Assembly: GCF_000265425.1 (NCBI RefSeq)
Contig: NC_018014.1
Location: 3,472,001 to 3,536,000, forward strand
Direction of reading: 5' to 3'
DNA: 64,000 bases
Source: Terriglobus roseus DSM 18391
Lineage (GTDB): Bacteria > Acidobacteriota > Terriglobia > Terriglobales > Acidobacteriaceae
Shown here: positions 53,573-62,143 of the stretch, one piece after another
Position numbering within the stretch: position 1 is the first letter of the stretch
Layout: each line of letters begins with the position of its first letter
Translations under genes and position numbers: made by a program
The notes under the pieces: generated by a model
What the model was told of the DNA's origin: nothing
Database searches by the model: none
What the model saw: only the letters and a program-made list of their open reading frames with translations

Positions 53573-54904
53573 TTACTTCGGTGTGGCGGTTTGTTGCGCT
53601 TCGGGCGAGAGCCAGTAGGTGCCCGAGGGGAACTCGTATTCCCGGAGACTTTCCGGGTAGATTTCGATGCTGAATCCTGCGGTTTGGGGAAGCATATAGC
53701 GGCCGCGTTGGATCTGCACGGGTGTGAGGAAGTGTTCGTGGAGGTGGTCGACGTATTCGACGACTCGGTCCTGGAGGGATGCGCCTGCCCAGATGAAGTC
53801 AAAGGCGGAGAGGTGCTGGACGTATTCGCAGAGGCCGACGCCGCCTGCGTGGGGGCAGACGGGGATGCCGAACTTTGCGGCCATGAGGATGATGGCGAGG
53901 TTCTCGTTGACGCCGGCTACGCGGCAGCTATCGATCTGGCAGACGTCGATGGCTTCGGCCTGGAGTAGCTGCTTGAACATGACTTTGCTCTGGCAGTGTT
54001 CGCCTGTAGCGATGCGGACGTTTGTCTCCTGACGGATGCGGCGGTGGCCCAGGATGTCGTCGGGGCTGGTCGGCTCTTCCATCCACCAGAGGTCGAGTTC
54101 TGCGAGCTGGCGGGTGCGGTCGATTGCCTGGCCTACGTCCCACTTCTGATTGGCGTCGACCATGAGTTTGTGGTCCCAGCCGATCTCTTCGCGGACGATG
54201 TGGCCGCGGCGGAGATCGTCTGCGGCGTCGCCGCCTACCTTGAGCTTGAAGTGTGTCCAGCCTTCGGAGAGGGCCTGCTGGCAGAGGTTGCGGATCTTGT
54301 CGTCGCTGAAGCCGAACCAGCCAACGGAGGTGGTGTAGGCGGGCAGACCACTCTGCAGGAGTTGGGCGATGCGGTCCCGCTTGGTGGGTTCATTGCGGCG
54401 CAGGATTTCGAGCGCCTCTTCGGGTGTGAGGGCGTCGGTGATGTAACGGAAATCGATGCAGGCGACGATCTGTTCCGGCGACAGATCTGCGAGGAGGCGC
54501 CAGACGGGCTTGCCTTCAGCGCGTGCCCAGAGATCCCAGACGGCGTTGACGAGTGCCGCGGCGGCGAGATGGATGACGCCTTTTTCCGGGCCGAGCCAGC
54601 GGAACTGGGTGTCGCCGGTGAGTTCCTGCACCCATGCGGCCATGTTCGCGGTGATGTCCGAGAGGGTGCGGCCTACGAGGAAGCGCGACAGGTAGTTCAC
54701 TGCCATGACGCAGAGTTCGGTGCCGCGGCCGAGCGTGAAGGTGAGGCCGTGGCCTTCGAGACCGGTGTCGGTTTCGAGGATGCAGTATGCGGCGGAGTAG
54801 TCCGGATCTTTATTGACCGCGTCGCTGCCGATATGAAACCGGGAGGTGGGAAATCGAAGATCGAGAGTGCGGACGGCGGTGATACGAGGATTGAGAGTTG
54901 ACAC
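53573..54904 (-). CDS. L-fuconate dehydratase (enolase superfamily)
   Basis: A 443-residue mandelate-racemase-type enzyme that dehydrates L-fuconate to 2-keto-3-deoxy-L-fuconate. The KxK motif K220/K222 lies in HFKLKVGG; K220 has the same number as the catalytic Lys of the Xanthomonas enzyme. Metal ligands are D250 (LMVDANQKWD), E276 (WMEEP) and E302 (GEHCQ). The general base H352 is in CPHAGGVGLCE. Length and C-terminal segment (YEFPSGTYWLSPE) are normal, so it should be active. It starts with GTG at 54904, with AAGGG about 13 nt upstream. A stable hairpin in the gap to fucP may set its expression relative to the upstream genes. Confidence 0.93.
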   Translation of the reverse strand: MSTLNPRITAVRTLDLRFPTSRFHIGSDAVNKDPDYSAAYCILETDTGLEGHGLTFTLGRGTELCVMAVNYLSRFLVGRTLSDITANMAAWVQELTGDTQFRWLGPEKGVIHLAAAALVNAVWDLWARAEGKPVWRLLADLSPEQIVACIDFRYITDALTPEEALEILRRNEPTKRDRIAQLLQSGLPAYTTSVGWFGFSDDKIRNLCQQALSEGWTHFKLKVGGDAADDLRRGHIVREEIGWDHKLMVDANQKWDVGQAIDRTRQLAELDLWWMEEPTSPDDILGHRRIRQETNVRIATGEHCQSKVMFKQLLQAEAIDVCQIDSCRVAGVNENLAIILMAAKFGIPVCPHAGGVGLCEYVQHLSAFDFIWAGASLQDRVVEYVDHLHEHFLTPVQIQRGRYMLPQTAGFSIEIYPESLREYEFPSGTYWLSPEAQQTATPK

Positions 54905-54944
54905 GGTATTTCGATATCCCTTCCGGCGTGTTCCTGTTTATCTT

Positions 54945-54977
54945 CCGCGAGGTTGCGGTGAGGCGGCAACCTCGCGG
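54945..54977 (-). other. Intra-operon hairpin between fucP and fuconate dehydratase genes
   Basis: CCGCGAGGTTGC (54945-54956) pairs perfectly with GCAACCTCGCGG (54966-54977) over a 9-nt loop. The leftward strand continues AAGATAAACAGG, with no T-run, so simple termination is unlikely. It more likely acts as an mRNA processing or stability element inside the fucose operon. Confidence 0.55.
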
Positions 54978-54999
54978 TGCGGTGTTCGGCCGCTGGAGA

Positions 55000-56331
55000 T
55001 TACACCTCGAAGGTGGACTGCATGGCCCTCCGCCGCTGATAGCCTGCCATGCCGAAGGCGTAGGCGAAGACGACGAAGTAGCAGACGAGCGGGACGAGGT
55101 AGGAGATGGCCGTGTTGTGGAAGAACTCGCCTGCGCCGCCCATGGCGAGGGTGAGGACGCCGCCTCCGATGATGGTCATGACGAGGAGCGATCCTGCGAC
55201 GTTGGTGTTGGGTCCGAGGTCTTTGATGCCCAGGGCGAAGATCGTGGGAAACATGATGGACATGAAGAAGCTGGTGGCGAAGATGGCGATCAAGCCTGCC
55301 TGGCCGGGGTGGAGCGCTCCGAAGGCGAGCAGAAAGACATTGGCCACTGCGTAGCCCTGCATGAGACGGCTGGCCGGGATGCGCTTCATGAGGAGTGCTG
55401 AACCGAAGCGGCCGATACCGAAGGCGGCGAGGGTTCCTGCGAGCAGGAGGCCTGCGCTGCGCTCGGAGGCGTGAGCGTACTCCTGCGCGTACTTGATGAA
55501 GTAGCTCCAGGTACCGACCTGCGCGCCGACGTAGAAGAATTGCGTTGGAAGAGCGAAGAGGAAGTGCCGCTCGCGCAGAAGCACGCGCCAGTTGGCGGAG
55601 TTCCCTGCGTCCTCTTCGCGCGATCGCACGAACTTGGGAAAGCGTGTGAAGGCGATAAAGATGGCCCAGAGCAGAACGAGACCCGCGAGCACAAGGTACG
55701 GAGCGACGACGCGCACGGTCTCGTGATGCAGATAGGCCGCGTATTCGCCGGAGGCCTTCATGGCTGCGACCTGGGTTGGCGTGAGTTCAATGCCGGAGAA
55801 GATGAAGCGCGTCCCGACGAGTGCGCCGGTGATGGTGCCGATGGGATTGAAGGCCTGCGCGATGTTGAGGCGACGCTCAGAGGTTGCGGTGGGACCGAAC
55901 TGCGCGATGAGTGGGTTCGCTGCCGATTCGAGGAACGAGAGACCGCTTGCTACGACGAAGAGCGCCGTGAGGAAGAAGGCATACCGACCTGCCGATGCCG
56001 CCGGCAGAAAGAGACAGCAGCCCACCGCGAAGAGCAGGAGCCCTACGATCAAGCCGGCACGGTAGCCGTACTTGCGCATGAGCAGACCTGCGGGCAGCGC
56101 GAAGACAAAGTAGCCCAGGTAGAAGGCCCATTGGACGAGGCCTGCTTCAAGCCGTGTGATCTCAAAGCTCTTGGAGAACTGGCGGATGAGGACGTCGTTC
56201 ATGCTGTTGGGGATTCCCCAAAGGAAGAACAGGCCGCAGATCAGGAGGAACGGAGCCAGAGTGCCGGCCGGGAGAAGATCCGTGCCGGGCACGAAGTGCT
56301 TTGGGTTGTTGGTAACGGGTGCAGAGGGCAT
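55000..56331 (-). CDS. fucP: L-fucose:H+ symporter
   Basis: A 443-residue major-facilitator protein with about 12 membrane segments, bringing L-fucose in with protons. The N-terminal segment FLLICGLFFLWGIPNSMNDVLIRQFSKSFEITR is characteristic of the FucP/fucose-galactose permease family, including the membrane Asp used for proton coupling in this family (ND in NSMND). GYFVFALPAGLLMRKYGYRAG is the usual loop 2-3 signature. The ATG at 56331 has AGGAGA 8 nt upstream; an extended frame to 56397 lacks this. It lies 11 bp after the Zn-dehydrogenase gene in the operon. The operon's fucosidase and catabolic genes support fucose over related sugars. Confidence 0.9.
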   Translation of the reverse strand: MPSAPVTNNPKHFVPGTDLLPAGTLAPFLLICGLFFLWGIPNSMNDVLIRQFSKSFEITRLEAGLVQWAFYLGYFVFALPAGLLMRKYGYRAGLIVGLLLFAVGCCLFLPAASAGRYAFFLTALFVVASGLSFLESAANPLIAQFGPTATSERRLNIAQAFNPIGTITGALVGTRFIFSGIELTPTQVAAMKASGEYAAYLHHETVRVVAPYLVLAGLVLLWAIFIAFTRFPKFVRSREEDAGNSANWRVLLRERHFLFALPTQFFYVGAQVGTWSYFIKYAQEYAHASERSAGLLLAGTLAAFGIGRFGSALLMKRIPASRLMQGYAVANVFLLAFGALHPGQAGLIAIFATSFFMSIMFPTIFALGIKDLGPNTNVAGSLLVMTIIGGGVLTLAMGGAGEFFHNTAISYLVPLVCYFVVFAYAFGMAGYQRRRAMQSTFEV

Positions 56332-56342
56332 CGATGGTTCTC

Positions 56343-57350
56343 CTAAGCGCTGACCTGCACGAGGATTTTGGTGATCCCGGCGGGTGCATTCGACCATTCA
56401 GCAAGCATGCGTGGCACGTCTTCCATGGTGATGACTGCGGAGATTGCCTTCTCCGTAGGGAATTTACCGGACTCCAGCAGGGAGATGACCTCGCGGAAGT
56501 CTTCCGGTTGAGCGTTGCGTGAACCGAGGATGTCGAGCTCTTTCTGCACGAAGAGTTTTGTCTCGTACGCCACGGGTTCCTTTGCGTAGCCGATGTAGAC
56601 GACGCGGCCTGTGAAGGCGACCTCTTCCACGGCAGCGCGGAAGGTCTCGGGCAGACCGATGGCTTCAATGATGACATCGGGGCCGCGGCCTTCGTTGAGT
56701 TCGCGGAGGCGTGCACGGAAGTCTTCGCGACCGCTGTGGATGAGATCGGTAGCACCTGCGAGGCGAGCCGTCTCAAGCTTGGCATCATCGACATCGATGG
56801 CGACGGTGCGCGCACCACGTCCTGCGGCACCGGCGATTGCACCGAGGCCTACGCCTCCGCAGCCAAAGACTGCGACCGTATCGCTGGACGTGACGCGGCC
56901 ACGTGCTACTGCGTGGACGCCGACGGTGAGCGGTTCCACCAGGCTGAGCGCGCGCAGTGGCAGCGTTGACGGATAGAGTCGTGATTCCGGGACGGAGAGA
57001 AGCTCGGTGAGGGCGCCGTCGCGCTGCACACCGAAGGTCTGGTTGTTCTGGCAGGCGTTGTAGCGGCCTCTGCGGCAGGACGCGCACTGACCGCACGAGG
57101 TATAGGGCGACACCGTTACGTGCGTGCCCTCAGGACACGTGGGCGTGCCGCGCAGGACCGTTGCAGCGATCTCATGACCGATGACGCGCGGGTAAGTCAC
57201 GAGCGGGTTACGGCCGCGATAGCTGTTCAGATCTGTGCCGCAGAGGCCGATCATCTCGACTTTAAGCAGAACATCGCCGGGAGCACCCTGCGGTTCTGCG
57301 ATATCCACCACGCGAGCGTCTCCGCTCGCAACAAGCGCTACTGCCTTCAT
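56343..57350 (-). CDS. Zn-dependent medium-chain dehydrogenase in the fucose operon
   Basis: A 335-residue MDR enzyme. Catalytic zinc ligands are C37, H59 and E60 (GLCGTD, GHE), and the structural zinc site is C86-x2-C89-x2-C92-x7-C100. The Rossmann part has [22 protein letters not shown]. It resembles L-threonine/L-galactonate dehydrogenase-type enzymes. Both standard oxidations in the fucose pathway already have SDR candidates, so this gene's step is open: an alternative sugar dehydrogenase, a later oxidation of the diketo acid, or lactaldehyde handling are possible. Its start overlaps the fuconolactonase stop by 4 bp, so it clearly belongs to the operon. Confidence 0.85.
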   Translation of the reverse strand: MKAVALVASGDARVVDIAEPQGAPGDVLLKVEMIGLCGTDLNSYRGRNPLVTYPRVIGHEIAATVLRGTPTCPEGTHVTVSPYTSCGQCASCRRGRYNACQNNQTFGVQRDGALTELLSVPESRLYPSTLPLRALSLVEPLTVGVHAVARGRVTSSDTVAVFGCGGVGLGAIAGAAGRGARTVAIDVDDAKLETARLAGATDLIHSGREDFRARLRELNEGRGPDVIIEAIGLPETFRAAVEEVAFTGRVVYIGYAKEPVAYETKLFVQKELDILGSRNAQPEDFREVISLLESGKFPTEKAISAVITMEDVPRMLAEWSNAPAGITKILVQVSA

Positions 57351-58219
57351 GCCTTCTCTCCCATCTGTTCCTTGATCAGCCGGGAGGTATCCAGGCCATA
57401 AATTTTGATCGCGTTGCTGCCCAGGATCTGCTCCTGCTCGGTGGCGCTGAGGTCAGCGATCCAGCCGCGAACCGTGTTCCACCACTGGGGGTAACTTGCG
57501 CCCAGCGTGAGCACCGGCCAGTCGGAGCCGACCATGATGCGGTTGGGGCCGAAGCTTTCGAGCGCTGTGTCGAAGTAGGGCTTGAGTTGGTCGTTCGTCC
57601 AGCCCTTCCAGTCGGCCTCAGTAACCATGCCGGAGATCTTGCAAGAGACGTTCTCGCGCTGTGCCATCTTCACGATCGAGTCTTTCCATGGCGCAAACTC
57701 GCCGTCGCGGATTGCCGGCTTGCCGATGTGATCGAGAACGAAGCGTTGATTCGGGTGGCGATCCAGCAGGCGTGTCGCCTCGTCGATCTGATTGCGGTAG
57801 ATCAGGATGTCGTAGACGAGGCCGGTGCCACCAAGGCTTGCGATGCCTTGATTGAAGGCATCGGAGTCCATGAAGCCCGCCGGTCTTCCCTGCGTGATGA
57901 AGCGGGCGCCGCGCAGCAGTGCGTTCTGCTGGAAGCGATCGACGATCTGCTTCATGTCCTGAGACAGGAATGGGAACCAGCCCACCACGCCGAGGATGGG
58001 CGAGAGCGGTTCGTCCGCGAGCGCGAGCAGCCACTCGGTCTCTTCCAGGGTCTCCCTTGCCTGCACGGCGACGGTGCCGGCGACGGATGCGCTGATGAGG
58101 CATGCCTTCAAATCCTGAAGGAGGAAGTCCTGGCGCAGTACCTGCATCTCTTCGGATATCCAGTCGTATTCTTCCGCACGATATCGCCACAGATGGTGAT
58201 GCGTATCGATTTGAATCAT
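57347..58219 (-). CDS. L-fuconolactonase (amidohydrolase family)
   Basis: A 290-residue TIM-barrel hydrolase of the amidohydrolase-2 (COG3618) group, predicted to open L-fucono-lactone to L-fuconate. The N-terminal metal/His motif is IDTHHHLW (His 7-9). Further family signatures are [12 protein letters not shown] (barrel strand with His/Lys), CKISGM and [15 protein letters not shown], with the conserved Asp of the last strand. The length is normal. The stop overlaps the dehydrogenase start by 4 bp (ATGA), and the fucosidase gene lies 30 bp upstream. The operon partners (fuconate dehydratase, FucP) make fuconolactone the likely substrate over other lactones. Confidence 0.87.
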   Translation of the reverse strand: MIQIDTHHHLWRYRAEEYDWISEEMQVLRQDFLLQDLKACLISASVAGTVAVQARETLEETEWLLALADEPLSPILGVVGWFPFLSQDMKQIVDRFQQNALLRGARFITQGRPAGFMDSDAFNQGIASLGGTGLVYDILIYRNQIDEATRLLDRHPNQRFVLDHIGKPAIRDGEFAPWKDSIVKMAQRENVSCKISGMVTEADWKGWTNDQLKPYFDTALESFGPNRIMVGSDWPVLTLGASYPQWWNTVRGWIADLSATEQEQILGSNAIKIYGLDTSRLIKEQMGEKA

Positions 58220-58249
58220 TCAAAAAACCTCAGTGGTGCCGCAGGGGGA

Positions 58250-60763
58250 TTAATCGAAACGCAGGTTATACGACTTGCCGGCGTGTGCCATGAGCGAGAC
58301 CATGCCGGGGGCTGGTTCGGTTAGATCCGGACTGCTGTGCAGATGCAGGCCGGGTGGCAGGGCGATCTCAAACCTGCCGTCCTGATGCGCGACCCACGTG
58401 ACGGCATCGAGTTTTCCGTTGCTCCAACGGAGGCTGAGTTCCTGATTGCCTCGGACACGCAGACCGGTGATGTGGCCCTGCTGCCAGGCGGTGGGTAGTG
58501 CGGGCATGAGGTCGACCTCGCCGTGATCGGCGTACCAGCGCGATTGCACGAGGGCCTCGAGCATGCCGTTGGCACCGCCCAGATTTCCGTCAATCTGAAA
58601 GACGCCGGGCGGGTGCGTGTCCATCAGGTTTGGAAAGGTAGATTGCCGGAAGAGGACCTGCAGACTGTCGTAGGCCTGCTGCCCGTTGTGCAGATGATCC
58701 CAGTAGTTGACGACCCAGGCCCGCGACCAGCCTGTCTGGCCGCCGCCGTTGGCGAGCCTGCGTTCGAGCGACACCTGCGCGGCCCTGGCGAGATCGGGCG
58801 TGTGGCGGAGGTCGATCTGCGTGCCGGGAAAGAGCGCCCACAGGTGCGAGATGTGCCGGTGTCCCGGTGCGTCCTCCTGATAGTCCTGCTGCCACTCCTG
58901 CAACTGGCCGAGCGAGCCGACGTGGAATGGAGGCAGGCGGTCGGATGCCTGACGGACCTGCTGGAGGAAGGCTGCGTCTTCCCCGAGGATGGTTCCGGCC
59001 TGCATGGTCCGCTGGAAGAGCTCGCGGACGATCTCGATGTCCATGGTGGGTCCCATGGTGAGCGAGTGGCTGGTGCCGTCGGCGAGCTTGTACTTGTTTT
59101 CAGGCGACAGTGACGGGCCGGTGACGAGATGTCCGGAGCCGTCGTCGGTCAGGTAGTCGAGAAAGAACAACGAAGCATCGTGCAGCAGAGGCCATGCCTG
59201 CGACCGCAGGAACTGCTTGTTGCCGGTGAAGGCGTAGTGGTCCCATGCGTGGAGCGTGAGCCATGCGCCACCGTCGGGCCAGATGCCGTACTGGTAGCCG
59301 TCGATGGGTTCGGCGTCGCCCCAGATGTCCGTGTTGTGATGGATGACGAAGCCCTTTGCTCCGTAGTATTCCTTCGCAACCTTAACGCCTGTTCCTGACG
59401 CTGGATCGCGCACCATGCCGACCAAGTCAAAGAGTGGCTGATGCATCTCGCTGAGGTTGGCTGCTTCGGCGAGCCAGTAGTTCATCTCGGTGTTGACGTT
59501 GATCGTCCACTTGGATCCCCATGGGTTGCTGAGACCCGAGGCCCACAGACCCTGGAGGTTTGCTGCGAGACCACCGGGGCGGCTGGAGCCCAGCAGGAGA
59601 TAGCGTGCGTACTGGAAGTAGAGCGCCTGCAGACCGAAGTCGTCCTGGCCGGCGGCGACGCGCTTGAGGCGTTCGTCCGTGGGCATGGCAGCCAATGCTG
59701 CGTCGACGGGTCCGAGGCTCAGGGACATGCGATCTATGTACCGGAACTGGTCTTTTGTGGCGGCTGCGCTCAGGGCCGCGAAGTTCTTCTTCTGAGCGCT
59801 TGCAAGGATGTCGCCGCAGAGTGTCGCAGGGTCGCCGCCGAGAATGGGTCCGCCTTTGAAGTCAGAGGCGGCTGCGATGAGAACGGTGAGTTCCTGCGCC
59901 TTCTCGACGACGATCCTGTCGCCGTCTGCGTGGACTGCACCACCGTGCGTTGCGAAACGGGCCTGCGCCTGGAAGTGGGTTGCGTTCTTTGTCGTCGCAC
60001 TTTGGGTAAGGACGAGGTCGCGCTGACCCGATGCGCGGATGGCGAAGTCGCCGGGGCGGTCCATGCTGGCGGTCAGCGAGATGGCGTTCGGCCTGTCGGC
60101 CGTGAGGTGCATGACGATGACGTGGTCGGGCGCTGAGGCGAAGATCTCTCGCGTGAAGTGGACGGGACCCTGGCGATAGGTGATGCGGACGACGCCGGTC
60201 TTGAGATCGAGTTGGCGGTGGTAGTCCGCGATGGCTTCACTGCTGGATGAGCGGAGGTAGAGGTCGCCGACGGTCGAGTAGGGTGGCATCGCCTTTGGAT
60301 TGGCGATCATGGTTTCCTGGGCGAGCTTCTCTGCCTCGGCGATCTTTTTGCCGTCGGTTCCCTTCGATTCGAGGAGGAGAGCGCGTACGCGGCGGAAGCC
60401 CTCGGCGGCCCTGGGGTTGAGGCGGTCGGCACGGCTGCCGGCCCAGACGGTGGACTCGTTCAGTTGCAGGTGCTCGTCCTGGCCGCGGGTCTTGTCGCCG
60501 GAGAGGATGTCGGCGTTCTTTGCGGCATCTTCGAGGTCGCCGTTGTTGGGACCGGTGTTGGCGCCGCCGAAGACCATGGCGCCGATGCGACCGTTGCCGA
60601 TGGGTAGAGCTTCCGTCCAGACCGGGGCCGGTGCCCGGTACCAGAGTCGGGCGGGCTCCTGCGCCTGTTGCGCCGGGATGGACAGGCAGCCGGTGGCGGC
60701 TGTTGCGAACGCGATCAGGAGTCTTGCCGTTGGTCGAGTGCGATGGAAACGTGTTTCCGGCAT
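58250..60763 (-). CDS. Exported GH95 alpha-L-fucosidase
   Basis: An 837-residue inverting fucosidase, probably releasing alpha-1,2-linked fucose from glycans such as xyloglucan side chains. The signal peptide has a Cys (AATGCLSIPAQ), so it may be a lipoprotein. The N-terminal domain opens with LWYRAPAPVWTEALPIGNGRIGAMVFGG and LQLNESTVWAG, separated by an insertion of about 30 residues (ANTGPNNGDLEDAAKNADIL onwards), which seems longer than usual. The (alpha/alpha)6 domain has HHNTDIWG (475-482), SPENKY (acid region) and DGNLGGANGMLEAL. GGGAGAAGG precedes the ATG at 60763. It is the first gene of the fucose operon, 30 bp from the LacI-type palindrome. Relatives also act on L-galactose. Confidence 0.92.
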   Translation of the reverse strand: MPETRFHRTRPTARLLIAFATAATGCLSIPAQQAQEPARLWYRAPAPVWTEALPIGNGRIGAMVFGGANTGPNNGDLEDAAKNADILSGDKTRGQDEHLQLNESTVWAGSRADRLNPRAAEGFRRVRALLLESKGTDGKKIAEAEKLAQETMIANPKAMPPYSTVGDLYLRSSSSEAIADYHRQLDLKTGVVRITYRQGPVHFTREIFASAPDHVIVMHLTADRPNAISLTASMDRPGDFAIRASGQRDLVLTQSATTKNATHFQAQARFATHGGAVHADGDRIVVEKAQELTVLIAAASDFKGGPILGGDPATLCGDILASAQKKNFAALSAAATKDQFRYIDRMSLSLGPVDAALAAMPTDERLKRVAAGQDDFGLQALYFQYARYLLLGSSRPGGLAANLQGLWASGLSNPWGSKWTINVNTEMNYWLAEAANLSEMHQPLFDLVGMVRDPASGTGVKVAKEYYGAKGFVIHHNTDIWGDAEPIDGYQYGIWPDGGAWLTLHAWDHYAFTGNKQFLRSQAWPLLHDASLFFLDYLTDDGSGHLVTGPSLSPENKYKLADGTSHSLTMGPTMDIEIVRELFQRTMQAGTILGEDAAFLQQVRQASDRLPPFHVGSLGQLQEWQQDYQEDAPGHRHISHLWALFPGTQIDLRHTPDLARAAQVSLERRLANGGGQTGWSRAWVVNYWDHLHNGQQAYDSLQVLFRQSTFPNLMDTHPPGVFQIDGNLGGANGMLEALVQSRWYADHGEVDLMPALPTAWQQGHITGLRVRGNQELSLRWSNGKLDAVTWVAHQDGRFEIALPPGLHLHSSPDLTEPAPGMVSLMAHAGKSYNLRFD

Positions 60764-60793
60764 GCCTTCTCCCGATCGAGGTGGTTACGGTGC

Positions 60794-60813
60794 AACTGAC
60801 AACGTTGTCAGTT
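60794..60813. promoter_or_regulatory. LacI-family operator for the fucose operon
   Basis: AACTGACAACGTTGTCAGTT is a perfect 20-bp palindrome with the central CG and TGxxAxCGxTxxCA pattern typical of LacI-family operators. It lies 30 bp upstream of the fucosidase start and 123 bp upstream of the divergent LacI gene, so one site could control both. No second copy was noticed elsewhere in the window. Confidence 0.85.
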
Positions 60814-60936
60814 CTGGATATTTTGCCGCGCGGAAATACGGTAGCAGCGGGAAAGTCTGGCTGTCAAAAGGTTTTACCCGGTTGGTGCGGGTGCGCGACG
60901 CTTCAGTTTTTGCGCGGTATGCTCCAACGAGGCGCG

Positions 60937-61938
60937 ATGGACGATTTCGAACGATTACCGACACTGACCGATGTGGCGAAGGCTGCAGGCGTGAGTCCGT
61001 CGACTGTTTCGCGCTACTTTCGCGGGTTGCATATCCGTGAGCCGCTGCGGGAGAGGGTGCGGGCGGTGGCGACGCGGCTGGGGTACGTTCCGGACCCGAC
61101 GGCGGTGGCGTTGCGAAGCGGCCGGACCAACACGATCGGAGTTGTGTTGCCGCAGGTAGCGAATACCTTCTTCAGCCGGGCGTTTCAATTGATGGTGGAA
61201 GAGGCGAGGGCGCGGGGGTGTGCGGTGCTGTTGCTGACGCACCAGGAGGAGCAGGCGGCGCAGGAAGAGTGCCTGGCGACGCTGCGACGGTACAAGGTCG
61301 ATGGCGTGATCCTGACGGCAGTGCCGGGCACGACGATGGATGGGGTCCGGAAGATGCTGCCGCGGACGCCGGTTGTGGCGTTTGATCGCTGGTTTGCGGA
61401 TGAGGTCGACACGGTTGTTTTGAAGAACTTTGAGGCGGCACGACTGGCTACGGATCACCTGCTGCAGCATGGTCATACGCAGGTGGCGTGCATAACGGTG
61501 AAGCCGGAGATCGATAGTTTCAAAGAGCGGACGCGGGGATACACCGGTGCCATGGTAGCGCGGGGGCTGCGGCCACAGCTTGTGTCAGCGGATGATTATG
61601 ACGAGTTGCGCGACCGCGTCGGCGAGATGTTGCTGGCATTGAGTGAGCCGGGGGCACTGCTGACGTTGAGCAACACGGCGACGTGGAGCGTGCTGAAGGC
61701 GTGCGAGGATGTGGGTGTCGCGAGCAGCAGTCGTGCGCTGGTGGGGTTTGATGACTTCGACTATGCTTCGCTGGTCCAGACGCCGCTGACGGTGATTCGG
61801 CAGCCCGTGGATGACATGGTTCGGCGAAGCGTGGTGGCGGTGTTCGAGCAGATCGAGGATGCGTCGCGGAGAGCTGCGCCGAAGAGGATTTCACTGGACG
61901 GCGAGTTGGTGTGTCGCGCGTCCTGCGGTTGCGCTTGA
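60937..61938 (+). CDS. LacI-family transcriptional regulator of the fucose operon
   Basis: A 333-residue repressor. The helix-turn-helix (about 9-30) reads TLTDVAKAAGVSPSTVSRYF. A hinge with ALRSGRTNTIGVVLPQ follows (about 58-73), and then the periplasmic-binding-protein-like effector domain, ending with LVGFDDFDYASLVQTPLTVIRQP, the standard family signature. The ATG at 60937 directly precedes the HTH; an in-frame ATG at 60919 is possible. It is divergent from the fucosidase-led operon across a perfect LacI-type palindrome. The effector is probably L-fucose or a pathway intermediate (inference). The gene is followed by a convergent hairpin. Confidence 0.92.
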   Translation: MDDFERLPTLTDVAKAAGVSPSTVSRYFRGLHIREPLRERVRAVATRLGYVPDPTAVALRSGRTNTIGVVLPQVANTFFSRAFQLMVEEARARGCAVLLLTHQEEQAAQEECLATLRRYKVDGVILTAVPGTTMDGVRKMLPRTPVVAFDRWFADEVDTVVLKNFEAARLATDHLLQHGHTQVACITVKPEIDSFKERTRGYTGAMVARGLRPQLVSADDYDELRDRVGEMLLALSEPGALLTLSNTATWSVLKACEDVGVASSSRALVGFDDFDYASLVQTPLTVIRQPVDDMVRRSVVAVFEQIEDASRRAAPKRISLDGELVCRASCGCA

Positions 61939-62042
61939 GCGGTCGAGTCGCCTAGTCGTCCGCCATGGTTTCGAATGAGGGCGGGAGCAGGATCTGTATG
62001 GTGTCGCCATCTGCACGCTGTTTGCTTGCCAGAATTTGTAGA

Positions 62043-62079
62043 TAGCCCGGCACTCTCCAACAAGGAAGGTGCCGGGCTA
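62043..62079. terminator. Bidirectional hairpin between lacI-type gene and receptor gene
   Basis: TAGCCCGGCAC (62043-62053) pairs perfectly with GTGCCGGGCTA (62069-62079) over a 15-nt loop. It lies between two convergent genes and probably ends transcription from both sides, although neither side has a long T-run. Confidence 0.65.
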
Positions 62080-62115
62080 AGTTGACTTCACGAGACGTCT
62101 GAACAGTTATGCAGG

Positions 62116-62131
62116 CTCCCTGATCAGGGAG
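62116..62131. terminator. Second hairpin next to receptor stop
   Basis: CTCCCT-GATC-AGGGAG is a 16-bp perfect palindrome, 12 bp after the receptor stop on the leftward strand. On the rightward strand it is followed by TTCTTCC. It may add to the termination signal at 62043-62079. Confidence 0.4.
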
Positions 62132-62143
62132 TTCTTCCGCTGT

